This document shows, piece after piece, positions 58,501 through 64,000 of a stretch of 64,000 nt of DNA. This stretch comes from Symbiodinium natans (lineage: Eukaryota; Sar; Dinophyceae; Suessiales; Symbiodiniaceae): NCBI GenBank assembly GCA_905221605.1, contig CAJNDS010000757.1, positions 534,887 through 598,886 of the forward strand. Direction: 5' to 3'. A program made the translations under genes and the position numbers. The notes beneath the pieces are model-generated. The model searched no databases. It was given only the letters and a program-made list of their open reading frames with translations, and had not been told where the DNA came from. Positions within the stretch are counted from its first letter, which is position 1; each line of letters begins with the position of its first letter.

Positions 58501-60560
58501 TAAAACCCAAACCCAAAACCCTAAACCCTAAACCTTAAATCCTATAACCCTGGTTCCCACACCCCGACGGCCGATGGCACGGCCGCTGTGGGTTCTTCTT
58601 AGGCAAAGCCCTGAAAACCTAAACCCTAAACCCTAAACCCTTAACACCTCAAACCTGCCTTGAGATCCTACGCGCCCGAGCCGGGAGGTTCATCTCGGCT
58701 TAGGATTTGTGGTTGAGGGTTTGGGGTTTAGGGACCTGGGCCTAAACCCTAAACCCTAAAGCCTAAACGGGTTTTTTTGGGCCCAAGTCTCTGTCAAAGT
58801 TCGGGGGGTTCAGAGTAGAGAGGGTAACCCTAGACCCTTAAGCCCTAAACCTAGGCCCTGCCTCCAAAAACCAGTGAAGATCCCTGTTCTTAGAATAGTA
58901 CCTTCTTTGGGCAACCCTCAACCCTAAACCCTAAACCCTAAACCCTAAACCCCAAACCCTAAACCCTAAACCCTAAACCCTAAACCCTAAACCCTAAACC
59001 CTAAACCCTAAACCCTAAACCCTAAACCCTGAGCCGTGCCCCCAGGATCCCAGGGATGAGCTCATGGGCCACATGGAGCTGCGGGTTCTCATCTTACGAG
59101 AGCTTGCGGGGGCGCATCATGTGGTTTTTTGGGGCATGAAGTTTAGGGCTTTAGGGCTTTAGGGCCTTAGGGTTTAGGGTTTAGGGTTTAGGGCTTAGGG
59201 TTAGGGCTTTAGAGCGAAGGTTTTTTTTTGTTGTTTCGGTTTTTTGGGGTTTGTAGGGATGAAGTTGCAGGCTTAGGTGCTGAGGGGGCGCACTGGGGCT
59301 CAGGGTTTATGGTGTAGCCTTGAGGGTTTTTTCGGCGTGAGGGCTCTTGGTCCCTTCTATTGGTACCTTGCAAAGTCGAGGTCTCAGAAAGGGGCATGAG
59401 GGTTGTTTGGGGTTTAGGGTTTAGGGTTTGGGGTTTAGGGTTTTGGGTTTAGGGGGGTTCTGACGTGGGACTTAACTTCATAGGAAGCTGTGCAACGCAG
59501 CGCAGCTGGAGCAATGGCAACAAGAGGCGGGCCACCCTTCGGCCCCGTCCAGTCCCTGCCAGACCTGTATAGGGTGGAGGTCCTTATTCTCCATAACCCT
59601 CCGAAGAACTACCCCAAACCCTAAATCCTTAGTTCACTACTCAGAACTACCCTAAAACCCAAACCCTCTTCCCCCAAATTCCTACCAAGATCTTGCCGAA
59701 ACCCCACGTTCCATAGTTCCCATTACGGAGAACTACCACAAACCCAAACCCGCGTTCCACGATACCCTACCAAGAACTACCCTAAGACCTATAACCCTTT
59801 TACCCTAAACCCTAAACCCTGATTCCTGAACTCGCTACGAAGCGAAGTCTCAACCTGCCGCTCTACACACTGCATTCGCCCGAGGTCCTCGCCAGGTTCA
59901 CTGGCAACATAAGCCCAAATAGCTGAACTTCAAACTTTTTGGGTTTCCTTATTTAGTAGGAAGAATATTTTTTTTTATTTTATTCTTGGGTTATTGGCAA
60001 AGTAAGTAAAGCCCAGACTGTCTTCAAGGCTTGCAGATGTGTGCGTTGAGGTTTAGGCTTATAAAGCCTCTTGACATCGAAAAGCAACCCTCAAATATTG
60101 GGCATATGCGTCTGTTTTAGATAGCGGGTTACTTCCTAAACCCTAAACCCTAAATCCTAACAAAGCATGATATAGGGGTGTGCATGACAGGCAGACGTGC
60201 TTTGGTCCCTGGTGGACAGCCAGACGGTGCCAGAAGAGGCGCCTTTGGTGTTTGTTTACGGCTTCGGGTTCAGGGTTTAGGGGCTAGGATTTAGGGCAGA
60301 AGTTAAACTCTGAACCCTAAACTCTTTCAAAAACCTGCTAAGAACAGTAGCTTTAGGACTTGGCGTGTCATTATTTCATAATTTCGGGTTTCGGGTTTAG
60401 GGTTACTGCTGAATTCGGGGTTTTAGGGGCCTTTGCCCAAATCCGGCCAAACGGCCCCCTCCTCCTGGCCCATGTCGCTCAGGGTTTGGTCTGGGGCTCA
60501 GAACTGAGGACCAGGTCCTACGGTTTCACGGTACAAGCGCATGAAGTCATGCATCTTTAA
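49421..60560 (+). CDS. WW-domain protein, about 22-exon gene model
   Basis: Exons: 49421-49545, 49801-49901, 50340-50444, 50515-50636, 51169-51237, 51702-51778, 53150-53191, 53529-53553, 54831-54928, 55266-55294, 55416-55459, 56022-56087, 56742-56794, 57494-57567, 57941-57987, 58201-58255, 58665-58687, 59046-59123, 59484-59573, 59848-59895, 60191-60260, 60427-60560 (TAA). All junction phases agree, giving ~1575 nt and 524 residues. The 5' end is uncertain: 50517 is an in-frame Met, and exons at 47975-48900 may precede. The protein holds a CEP164-like lead-in, WW motifs and a helical linker, suggesting Pro-rich ligand binding, perhaps in a centriolar or ciliary scaffold (inference). Exon 53150-53191 is phase-neutral and optional. 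Several exons are flanked by telomere-type repeats or TIR elements. Confidence 0.6.
49925..49970. repeat. TTAAGGG variant telomere tract
   Basis: GGGTTAAGGGTTAATTAAGG type units inside the intron 49902-50339. Confidence 0.85.
50340..50444 (+). CDS. WW-protein gene, exon with telomere-repeat donor
   Basis: CTTCGTCAG acceptor. [20 protein letters not shown] then [14 protein letters not shown]. The donor is A|GTTTAGGG, opening a six-unit TTTAGGG array. The next exon enters with AA, restoring a Lys codon. Confidence 0.6.
51169..51237 (+). CDS. WW-protein gene, CEP164-like lead-in exon
   Basis: GTCCTAG acceptor. [20 protein letters not shown] then LCK in phase 0. GVDPEAD-x-x-A/E-x-x-FL resembles the GIDP-x-x-E-x-E-L-x-W-I-A segment that precedes the WW domain in CEP164. 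The frame only joins the next exon (51702, phase 0) if the donor is AAG|GCGCCC, a GC donor. The later GT gives a frameshift. Confidence 0.6.
51702..51778 (+). CDS. WW-protein gene, WW domain 1 (first part)
   Basis: TGCCAG acceptor. [20 protein letters not shown] then FYWNR. The PLP-x-x-W entry, the [10 protein letters not shown] strand pair and the Asn are WW hallmarks. Intron follows at GTGCGG. The closing Trp lies in exon 53529-53553. Confidence 0.62.
52180..52735. repeat. TATG / TACATATG microsatellite, 0.55 kb
   Basis: Near-perfect (TATG)n, (TATATG)n and (TACATATG)n blocks with one GTTG interruption at 52608. It lies inside the intron between WW-gene exons 51702 and 53150. Long Tyr/Met/Cys or Ile/His/Thr frames on both strands are artefacts. 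Confidence 0.97.
52991..53097. mobile_element. TIR family 7 element
   Basis: CTACCATTTGCTCAAGAACC left, GAAGCAAACAGTAG right, with TGTAAGGGCAAC inside. Confidence 0.82.
53150..53191 (+). CDS. WW-protein gene, optional exon with telomere-repeat donor
   Basis: CACCCAG acceptor, [13 protein letters not shown], donor GG|GTTTAGGG. Its 42 nt keep phase, so it may be included or skipped. Included, it would lengthen the loop of WW domain 1. Confidence 0.4.
53529..53553 (+). CDS. WW-protein gene, WW domain 1 (end), 25-nt exon
   Basis: GGTCCAG acceptor, [14 protein letters not shown] donor. The S-S-T-W-x-x-P ending is the classic WW C-terminus. Confidence 0.5.
54095..54360. repeat. TTTAGGGGG variant tract
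   Basis: About 20 irregular units of GTTTAGGGGG with extra G, unlike the heptamer elsewhere. It is all one strand and strongly G-quadruplex prone. Confidence 0.92.
54831..54928 (+). CDS. WW-protein gene, helical exon
   Basis: GTAGTAG acceptor. [20 protein letters not shown] then [12 protein letters not shown], an amphipathic helix directly after the WW end, with a GG|GTTTGG donor. Confidence 0.55.
55012..55086. mobile_element. Short TIR element (TGATGTAGTTCC ends)
   Basis: TGATGTAGTTCCTTTTTTGG and CCAAAAGGAACTACATTGGA form arms around ~35 bp. Confidence 0.8.
55266..55294 (+). CDS. WW-protein gene, 29-nt exon with GC donor
   Basis: CCCTAG acceptor, one base then KPLKRQTPL, donor G|GCAGTT. 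A family 3 TIR element begins eight bases into the intron. Confidence 0.4.
55303..55415. mobile_element. TIR family 3 element, copy 3, at an exon edge
   Basis: Ends AGTGCAGCCAAG at 55415. The next base is the first of the exon 55416-55459, so the element's terminal AG serves as splice acceptor in this model. Confidence 0.88.
55416..55459 (+). CDS. WW-protein gene, exon sandwiched between two TIR elements
   Basis: After two bases it reads [13 protein letters not shown] then L. The last codon TTG is the start of a family 2 element, as in exon 38953-39018. Where other copies have TTG|GTAGCC, this one has TTGACAGCC, so the donor is non-canonical (or GA two bases earlier). The phase fits both neighbours. 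Confidence 0.52.
55457..55597. mobile_element. TIR family 2 element interrupted by telomere repeats
   Basis: CTTGACAGCCCAGTGGTACC left end and AGTAACCAACCCCCAAAATA core are family 2. TTTAGGG-type units occupy 55498-55545 inside it and replace its right end at 55596. Confidence 0.8.
55734..55840. mobile_element. TIR family 2 element
   Basis: TTGGTAGCCCTGTAGG left, GGTTACTTGGTTACCGAA right. It lies in the same intron as the previous element. Confidence 0.85.
56022..56087 (+). CDS. WW-protein gene, helical exon with GC donor
   Basis: CTCTCCAG acceptor. [20 protein letters not shown] then FV, 22 codons in phase 0. GTG|GCGAGTTTGG keeps phase with 56742. The GT four bases later would not. Confidence 0.58.
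56540..56639. mobile_element. TIR family 2 element
   Basis: CTTGGGGGTAGTTCAGTGGT left (two extra G), GATTACTGAGCTACCAA right. Confidence 0.82.
56742..56794 (+). CDS. WW-protein gene, WW domain 2 (first half), GC donor
   Basis: CTGGCAG acceptor. [17 protein letters not shown] plus CC. The donor ACGCC|GCCGGT is GC. With it, the next exon's G completes Pro and the two Trp are 22 residues apart, ideal for a WW domain. The nearby GTGGGC would shift the frame. Confidence 0.6.
57494..57567 (+). CDS. WW-protein gene, WW domain 2 (second half)
   Basis: CAGCCCAG acceptor. [19 protein letters not shown] then THRRQ. YYY-K-V-G-T-x-x-T-x-W matches the second and third WW strands, with Lys in the usual Asn place. 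The donor is G|GTTTAGGG. Confidence 0.65.
57582..57652. repeat. GGGTTTATA variant tract
   Basis: Seven units of the 9-mer GGGTTTATA next to normal TTTAGGG units. Confidence 0.92.
57941..57987 (+). CDS. WW-protein gene, WW-like domain 3 (first half)
   Basis: GCTCAG acceptor. [21 protein letters not shown] donor. G-x-x-x-F-x-D aligns with the WW turn and second strand. At the expected first Trp the codon is CGG (Arg) rather than TGG. Confidence 0.45.
58030..58125. repeat. CCCCAAA variant tract
   Basis: About 12 units of CCCCAAA leading directly into normal CCCTAAA units. Confidence 0.92.
58201..58255 (+). CDS. WW-protein gene, WW-like domain 3 (second half)
   Basis: TTGGAAG acceptor. [19 protein letters not shown]-x-x-S-S-W-E-P is a standard WW ending and sits at correct spacing from the Phe of 57941-57987. 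The donor is G|GTTTAGGG. Confidence 0.58.
59046..59123 (+). CDS. WW-protein gene, exon
   Basis: CCCCCAG acceptor right after a 15-unit CCCTAAA array. [20 protein letters not shown] then AGAHHV, phase 0. GTTTTTTGG donor. Confidence 0.58.
59484..59573 (+). CDS. WW-protein gene, exon (frame by phase)
   Basis: TTCATAG acceptor, G|GTGGAG donor. Phase 0 reads [20 protein letters not shown] then [10 protein letters not shown]. An alternative frame ([20 protein letters not shown]) is also open. Confidence 0.5.
60191..60260 (+). CDS. WW-protein gene, exon with GC donor
   Basis: CATGACAG acceptor. [19 protein letters not shown] then VFVY plus G. The donor TACG|GCTTCGGG is GC and keeps phase with the last exon. 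Confidence 0.55.
60427..60560 (+). CDS. WW-protein gene, terminal exon
   Basis: GTTTTAG acceptor. [43 protein letters not shown] and TAA at 60558. This long, convincing last exon defines the gene's 3' end. Confidence 0.6.
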
Positions 60561-60689
60561 TAGTCTGGGGAACATCATTAAACCCTAAACCCCTAAACCC
60601 TCAGCCCTAAGCGCCTAAACCCCTTAACCCCTAAAGCCCTAAACCCCTAAACCCTACACCCCTAAACCCCTAAACCCTATTTGTTTCAC

Positions 60690-60803
60690 ATGAGGCCAAG
60701 CCGAAGAGCCTTTTTTTGGGTGCCGGCGGAAGATGAAGAAGCCCGCGGAGCCACTCTGTGCCGCTCCGTGCAGAATCGACCGTTAGCTTTAATCTCGGAT
60801 TAG
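60690..60803 (+). CDS. Small ORF or exon, 37 codons
   Basis: ATG at 60690 or an AG acceptor at 60708. RRAFFWVPAEDEEARGATLC then RSVQNRPLALISD and TAG. A second frame from ATG at 60753 (MKKPAEPLCAAPCRID) ends at a possible GTTAGC donor. Either could begin the next gene. Confidence 0.38.
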   Translation: MRPSRRAFFWVPAEDEEARGATLCRSVQNRPLALISD

Positions 60804-60934
60804 CTCAAGGAGCCCCCCCCGCCCCCTCCCCAAAGCCCATAAACCCTAAGCCCTAAACCCTAAGCCCTAAGCCCTAAGTCCTAAACTCTAAACCCTAAAC
60901 CCTGACAAAAAACAAAAACACCAGCACACGCCAG

Positions 60935-60996
60935 GGCTTCGCAGTGCTCGGCAGCCCCCTGGACTCCGCCGCGGACGCAGCCGACCTTAAGGCCAA
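60935..60996 (+). CDS. Predicted exon with telomere-repeat donor
   Basis: ACGCCAG acceptor. GFAVLGSPLDSAADAADLKA, donor AA|GTTTAGGG. Confidence 0.55.
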
Positions 60997-60999
60997 GTT

Positions 61000-61600
61000 T
61001 AGGGTTGAGGGGTTTGGGGTTTAGGGTTGAGGGTTTAGGGTTTAGGGTTTAGGGTTTGGGGGGTTTAGGGTTGAGGGGTTTCGGGTTCCGGGTTTAGGGT
61101 TGAGGGGTTTTTAGTGTTTTCAGGGTTGAGGGCAGGGTTGAGGGGTTTAGGGTTTTTAGGGTCTTTAGGGTTGAAGGTTTAGGGTTTGGGGTTTGGGGTT
61201 TAGGGTGTAGGGTTTAGGGGTTTAGGGTTTTTAGGGTTAGGGTTTGGGGTTTAGGGGTTTAGGGCTTTTAGGGGTTTTGGGGTTTTTAGGGTTGAGGGTT
61301 TGGGGTTTAGGGTTGAGGGGTTTAGGGTTTTGAGGGTTTTTAGGGTTAAAGGTTTAGGGTTTAGGGTTTGGAGTTAGGGTTTGGGGTTGAGGGTTTAGGG
61401 TTGAGCGTGGGTTTAGGGTTATACGCCAAGAGGGCGGTTTAGGGTTTTCATGTGGGGCTTCAGGGTCTGGGGTTTATGCCGGATCAAGTTTAGGGTTTTC
61501 CCAGGGTTTAGGGGTTTATATACGGGTTAGGGTTGAGGGTTTGGCTTTTTTTGCCTTATTTTATTAGAGTTTGAGGGTTGTGGTTTAGGACTTCGGGATT
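61000..61600. repeat. Long irregular G-strand region
   Basis: TTTAGGG and TTGAGGGG variants with no CCCTAAA counterpart until beyond 62 kb. No exon-like segment was recognised. Confidence 0.85.
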
Positions 61601-61616
61601 GGGGTCCGGGGTTCAG

Positions 61617-61765
61617 GTTTTTTGTCACTGACATGGACCGGGCTCTCGGGGCTTCTGAGCTTGAAGACCGTCGCTCAATCACCGTTCCGAGTTTGCGAGA
61701 GCAAGCAGCGTTGCCAGCTTCTGTTGAACAATCTGCCGGACAAAGCCCGGAATCCGCGGATCAGC
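61617..61765 (+). CDS. Predicted exon, possible degenerate EF-hand
   Basis: GTTCAG acceptor. After one base: FFVTDMDRALGASELEDRRS, ITVPSLREQAALPASVEQSA, GQSPESAD. D-x-D-x5-S-x-x-E has EF-loop spacing but lacks the Gly and hydrophobic residues. The GTGCAG donor is tentative. An overlapping 76-codon frame is less protein-like. Confidence 0.48.
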
Positions 61766-61921
61766 GTGCAGCGCATAAACAGAGATGCTGAGGGAGTTTG
61801 GGGATGTTTGGGGTTTAAGGTTTGGGGCTGTGAGTTTAGGGTTTTGGGTTGAGGTTTAGGCTTGAGGGTTCAATGTTTCAGTGCTGAAATGTTAGGGTTT
61901 AGGGCTTCTTTATTAGTGTAG

Positions 61922-61977
61922 CCGTTCCCCGCATCGGGGGCCGGGTTAAAGCTGTGAGTTTGCTATCGCTCCCGATG
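61922..61977 (+). CDS. Predicted exon, chain of four (1)
   Basis: TGTAG acceptor. After two bases VPRIGGRVKAVSLLSLPM, canonical GTAAGG donor. The next acceptor (TTCCAG, 61997) is only 20 nt on. The frame also reads straight through, so the boundary is uncertain. Confidence 0.48.
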
Positions 61978-61997
61978 GTAAGGAAGGTTAGTTCCAG

Positions 61998-62047
61998 GCT
62001 TTCAAGAAGCCCAAGCGGGTCAGGGGGAGTCTCAGGGTGGTCCGAGG
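61998..62047 (+). CDS. Predicted exon, chain of four (2)
   Basis: AFKKPKRVRGSLRVVR plus GG, basic. Phase agrees with 62082. The donor is GG|GTTTAGG. Confidence 0.4.
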
Positions 62048-62081
62048 GTTTAGGTTTTAGGGTTTAGGGTTTAGGGTTTAG

Positions 62082-62216
62082 TACCAGGTTTCCCAACAAA
62101 GGGTCTCAGGAAGGAGGGTTTCAGGAAGGTCCCAGTGAGGTTTTGGGGCCCCAGCTCAAGAAGAGAGCACCTAGGGCTGAGCTGCCATATGCTCCAGGGG
62201 CCAGTTCCAACCTCCA
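62082..62216 (+). CDS. Predicted exon, chain of four (3)
   Basis: The acceptor AG is the last TTTAG of a telomere-type run. TRFPNKGSQEGGFQEGPSEV, LGPQLKKRAPRAELPYAPGA, SSNL plus CA. The donor is A|GTTTAGGG. A 45-codon exon and the best of this chain. Confidence 0.58.
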
Positions 62217-62384
62217 GTTTAGGGTTGAAGGCGTAGGCTTTAGGGTTAGGGTTCAGGGCTTAAGGTTTAGGGTTTAGGGCTTAGGGTTTAGCTCCTGGTT
62301 AGGGTTAGGGTTCAGGGCTTAAGGTTTAGGGTTTAGGGCTTAGGGTTGTAGGGTTTTGGATTTGCGGGATCTCGAACCATACAG

Positions 62385-62466
62385 GCTGGTCCACGCCAAT
62401 AGTCGCATCCTCGCTAAATCTGAACCTAAACGCTATCAACCCGGAGCCCCATATACATTCCTCTAA
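62385..62466 (+). CDS. Predicted terminal exon, chain of four (4)
   Basis: CATACAG acceptor. One base completes Gln with the previous exon, then LVHANSRILAKSEPKRYQPG, APYTFL and TAA. Confidence 0.55.
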
Positions 62467-62504
62467 ACCGTTGAGAACCCGTAAACGCAAAATCTAAACC
62501 GTAA

Positions 62505-62625
62505 ATATATATATATATACATACATATATTTATTTATTTATTTGTTTATTTATTTATTTATTTATTTGTTTATTTATTGATATTTATATTTATATTTAC
62601 ATTTATATTTATATTCAATTAATTA
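62505..62625. repeat. TTTA / TTTATA microsatellite
   Basis: (TTTA)n with occasional TTTG, then (ATATTT)n, flanked by a short AT run. Confidence 0.95.
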
Positions 62626-62707
62626 TTTGTGCATTCATATATACATAGCCTATACCCAATAGAAACCCCAAGCCCTCGATCCAACTCCGCTGCGGCCTTG
62701 ACGCCAG

Positions 62708-62779
62708 GCACTAGCTCTCAGCCCATCCCAGGCCGGGGCGAAGGGAAATGGATGTTCGCCTGAGATACCAGCCCTCAAG
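62708..62779 (+). CDS. Predicted exon
   Basis: ACGCCAG acceptor. ALALSPSQAGAKGNGCSPEI then PALK, phase 0, GTTAGA donor. Confidence 0.5.
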
Positions 62780-62930
62780 GTTAGAAATTAGGGTTCAGGG
62801 TTTAGGGTTGGGGTTTAGGGTTTTGAGGGTTTAGGGCTTGGGGCTTAGGGTTTAGGGTTTAGGGTTTGGGGTACAGTGAACTAGACGCCCTGTAGCTAAA
62901 CCCTACCGAAGCGCTTCTACATCCCCACAG

Positions 62931-62963
62931 CGCTCCGTTGAGGCCCCGGGCCGTTGGGCTTAA
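62931..62963 (+). CDS. Predicted exon or terminus
   Basis: CCACAG acceptor. RSVEAPGRWA then TAA in phase 0 with the previous exon. The stop lies at the edge of a G-strand tract, so an earlier donor (GTTGGG) is possible. Confidence 0.38.
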   Translation, partial: RSVEAPGRWA

Positions 62964-63729
62964 GGGTTTTAGGGTTTAGGGTTTAGGGTCTAGGGTTTAG
63001 GGTGTAGGGTTTAGGGCTAAACCCGAAACCCCAAAACGCCCAAAAGCCCCTAAACCCTAACCCGTGTGTTGTACCTGAGCTCCCTTGATGGCAACCCTGG
63101 GGTCTCGGGCCTTGAACAAAAAACCGAGACCTTATAGGGTTTAGGGTTTAAGGTTTCGGGGTGGGTTTAGGAAAGGTTTCGGGTTTAGGGTTGAGGGTTT
63201 AGGGTTTAGGGTTTGGAGTTTGGTGTTTTGGGTTCAGGGTTCAGGGTTTAGGGTTCAGGGTTTAGGGTTTTCATTAGCCCTAAGCCTAGAAGGGGCGCTC
63301 AAGCTCGCAGGGCAGAGGCAACGCGGTCACTGCGGAGGCGAGGGGGGGGATGCCTACAAACTGCTAAACCTTTCAAACTAGGACCCGACCCTTGTTCCCT
63401 TGTTTTTAGGGTTTACAGTTTAGGGTTTAGGGTTTAGGGTGAAGGGTTTAGGATTTGGGGCGACTAGGACCCAGAGTACGTCTTTATCCCCTTTGTTCGG
63501 GGCTTAGGTTCCCTTATAAGCCCCTTCAGCAAGAAGGGTACCATTGTCATTCCGAAGTTACTCCTGGGTCTAGAAAAACTCAAACCAGAAACCCTGAACC
63601 ATGAACCCGAAATCCCACCCCTGAGCCGTAAACCCTAAACCCTAAACCCTAAACCCTAAACCCTAAACCCTAAACCCTAAACCCTAAACCCTAAACCCTA
63701 AACCCTAAACCCTAAACCCTAAGCCGAAG

Positions 63730-63894
63730 TCACAGAGCGAACGCAAACACGAAGCTTTGACGCCTCAGGCAAATGTGTCCGACTCTGTCGGCTGTCGGTA
63801 CTATTGGCAGCACCCCTTAGAATCCGAAGCTCCAGACGCCCCAAAACCCTGCGACGTCATGAACCCACCCTTACCCCCTTGCAACCCCAATCGC
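63730..63894 (+). CDS. Predicted exon, 3' end uncertain
   Basis: GCCGAAG acceptor after a 14-unit CCCTAAA array. SQSERKHEALTPQANVSDSV, GCRYYWQHPLESEAPDAPKP. GTACTATT inside could be a donor. A second frame is also open. Confidence 0.42.
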
Positions 63895-64000
63895 TTGAGT
63901 CTTGCAACACCCTGAACTCCTTAAACGTCTTCGATCTTGGGTCACCCCCCCCCCCCCCCCCCATCGCCAGTTCTTTCGCCCAGAAACAAGCTCCCCCTAA

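Larger units (their letters stand above)
16850..64000. repeat. Mosaic of interstitial TTTAGGG / CCCTAAA tracts
   Basis: Dozens of short arrays of the telomere-type heptamer occur in both orientations through 47 kb. Large ones: TTTAGGG at 23552-23648, 27703-27835, 32290-32353, 43195-43250, 45017-45123, 51800-51877, 53582-53722 and 58253-58345. CCCTAAA: 44298-44405, 47312-47385, 51064-51155, 55868-55990, 56120-56232, 57790-57860, 58925-59028 and 63630-63720. The longest is about 20 units, far below a chromosome end, and unique sequence continues on both sides. Every frame of either heptamer strand reaches a stop (TAG or TAA), so the tracts cannot be translated. Orientation relative to exons is non-random; see findings. 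Confidence 0.97.

Noticed and set aside
58557-58616. Segment reading [16 protein letters not shown] as a fourth WW piece
   Set aside because: No acceptor AG at its start and its phase does not fit the exon chain on either side.
16850-64000. tRNA, snRNA or spliced-leader RNA genes
   Set aside because: I looked for tRNA A/B boxes and for the dinoflagellate spliced-leader end TTTTGGCTCAAG and saw none I could support.

Overview
The window is nuclear DNA of a dinoflagellate, most likely Symbiodiniaceae and probably Symbiodinium sensu stricto (clade A-like). Three things point there: two truncated rDNA fragments whose ITS2 and 5.8S text resembles clade A Symbiodinium as I remember it, a dinoflagellate-style LTR-retrotransposon gag with a CCHC knuckle, and telomere-type TTTAGGG repeats. 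Very short exons with GT, and apparently also GC, donors fit the same group. Nothing is bacterial: there are no operons and no ribosome binding sites.

Layout. (1) 1-11.46 kb is satellite: a 248-bp tandem array, then arrays of a 42-bp minisatellite, a ~68-bp repeat, a 41-bp repeat and 67-bp hairpins. These are arranged as larger blocks duplicated in direct and inverted orientation. (2) 3.9-6.47 kb and 14.26-16.84 kb are two direct copies of one segment carrying a degenerate 18S 3' end, ITS1, 5.8S, ITS2 and 28S 5' end. (3) 11.5-14.1 kb holds a broken retrotransposon: gag with frameshifts on +, and its Gln/Pro-rich N-terminal part inverted beside it. (4) 16.85-64 kb changes character completely. 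It is a mosaic of short unique segments, small terminal-inverted-repeat (TIR) elements and dozens of TTTAGGG or CCCTAAA tracts.

Reading the unique segments of region 4 shows that many are plausible exons of 25-135 nt, mostly on +, bounded by AG and GT (sometimes GC). CCCTAAA tracts usually lie just upstream and TTTAGGG tracts just downstream of an exon. An intron therefore usually begins GTTTAGGG..., using the repeat's own GT as donor, and ends in CCCTAAA... before its AG, so telomere-type repeats bracket introns as an inverted repeat. In the best model, 22 exons between 49.4 and 60.56 kb join with consistent phase into a ~520-residue protein with two to three WW-type domains. It has a CEP164-like lead-in and needs at least four GC donors.

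Some TIR elements lie exactly at exon edges and appear to contribute splice signals, as introner elements do. One 44-nt exon is flanked directly by two of them. The combination of introner-like TIR elements with telomere-repeat inverted introns is the most interesting system here. All exon models come from reading frame, splice dinucleotides and phase only. No transcript or homology search was possible, and GC-rich segments are sometimes open in more than one frame.
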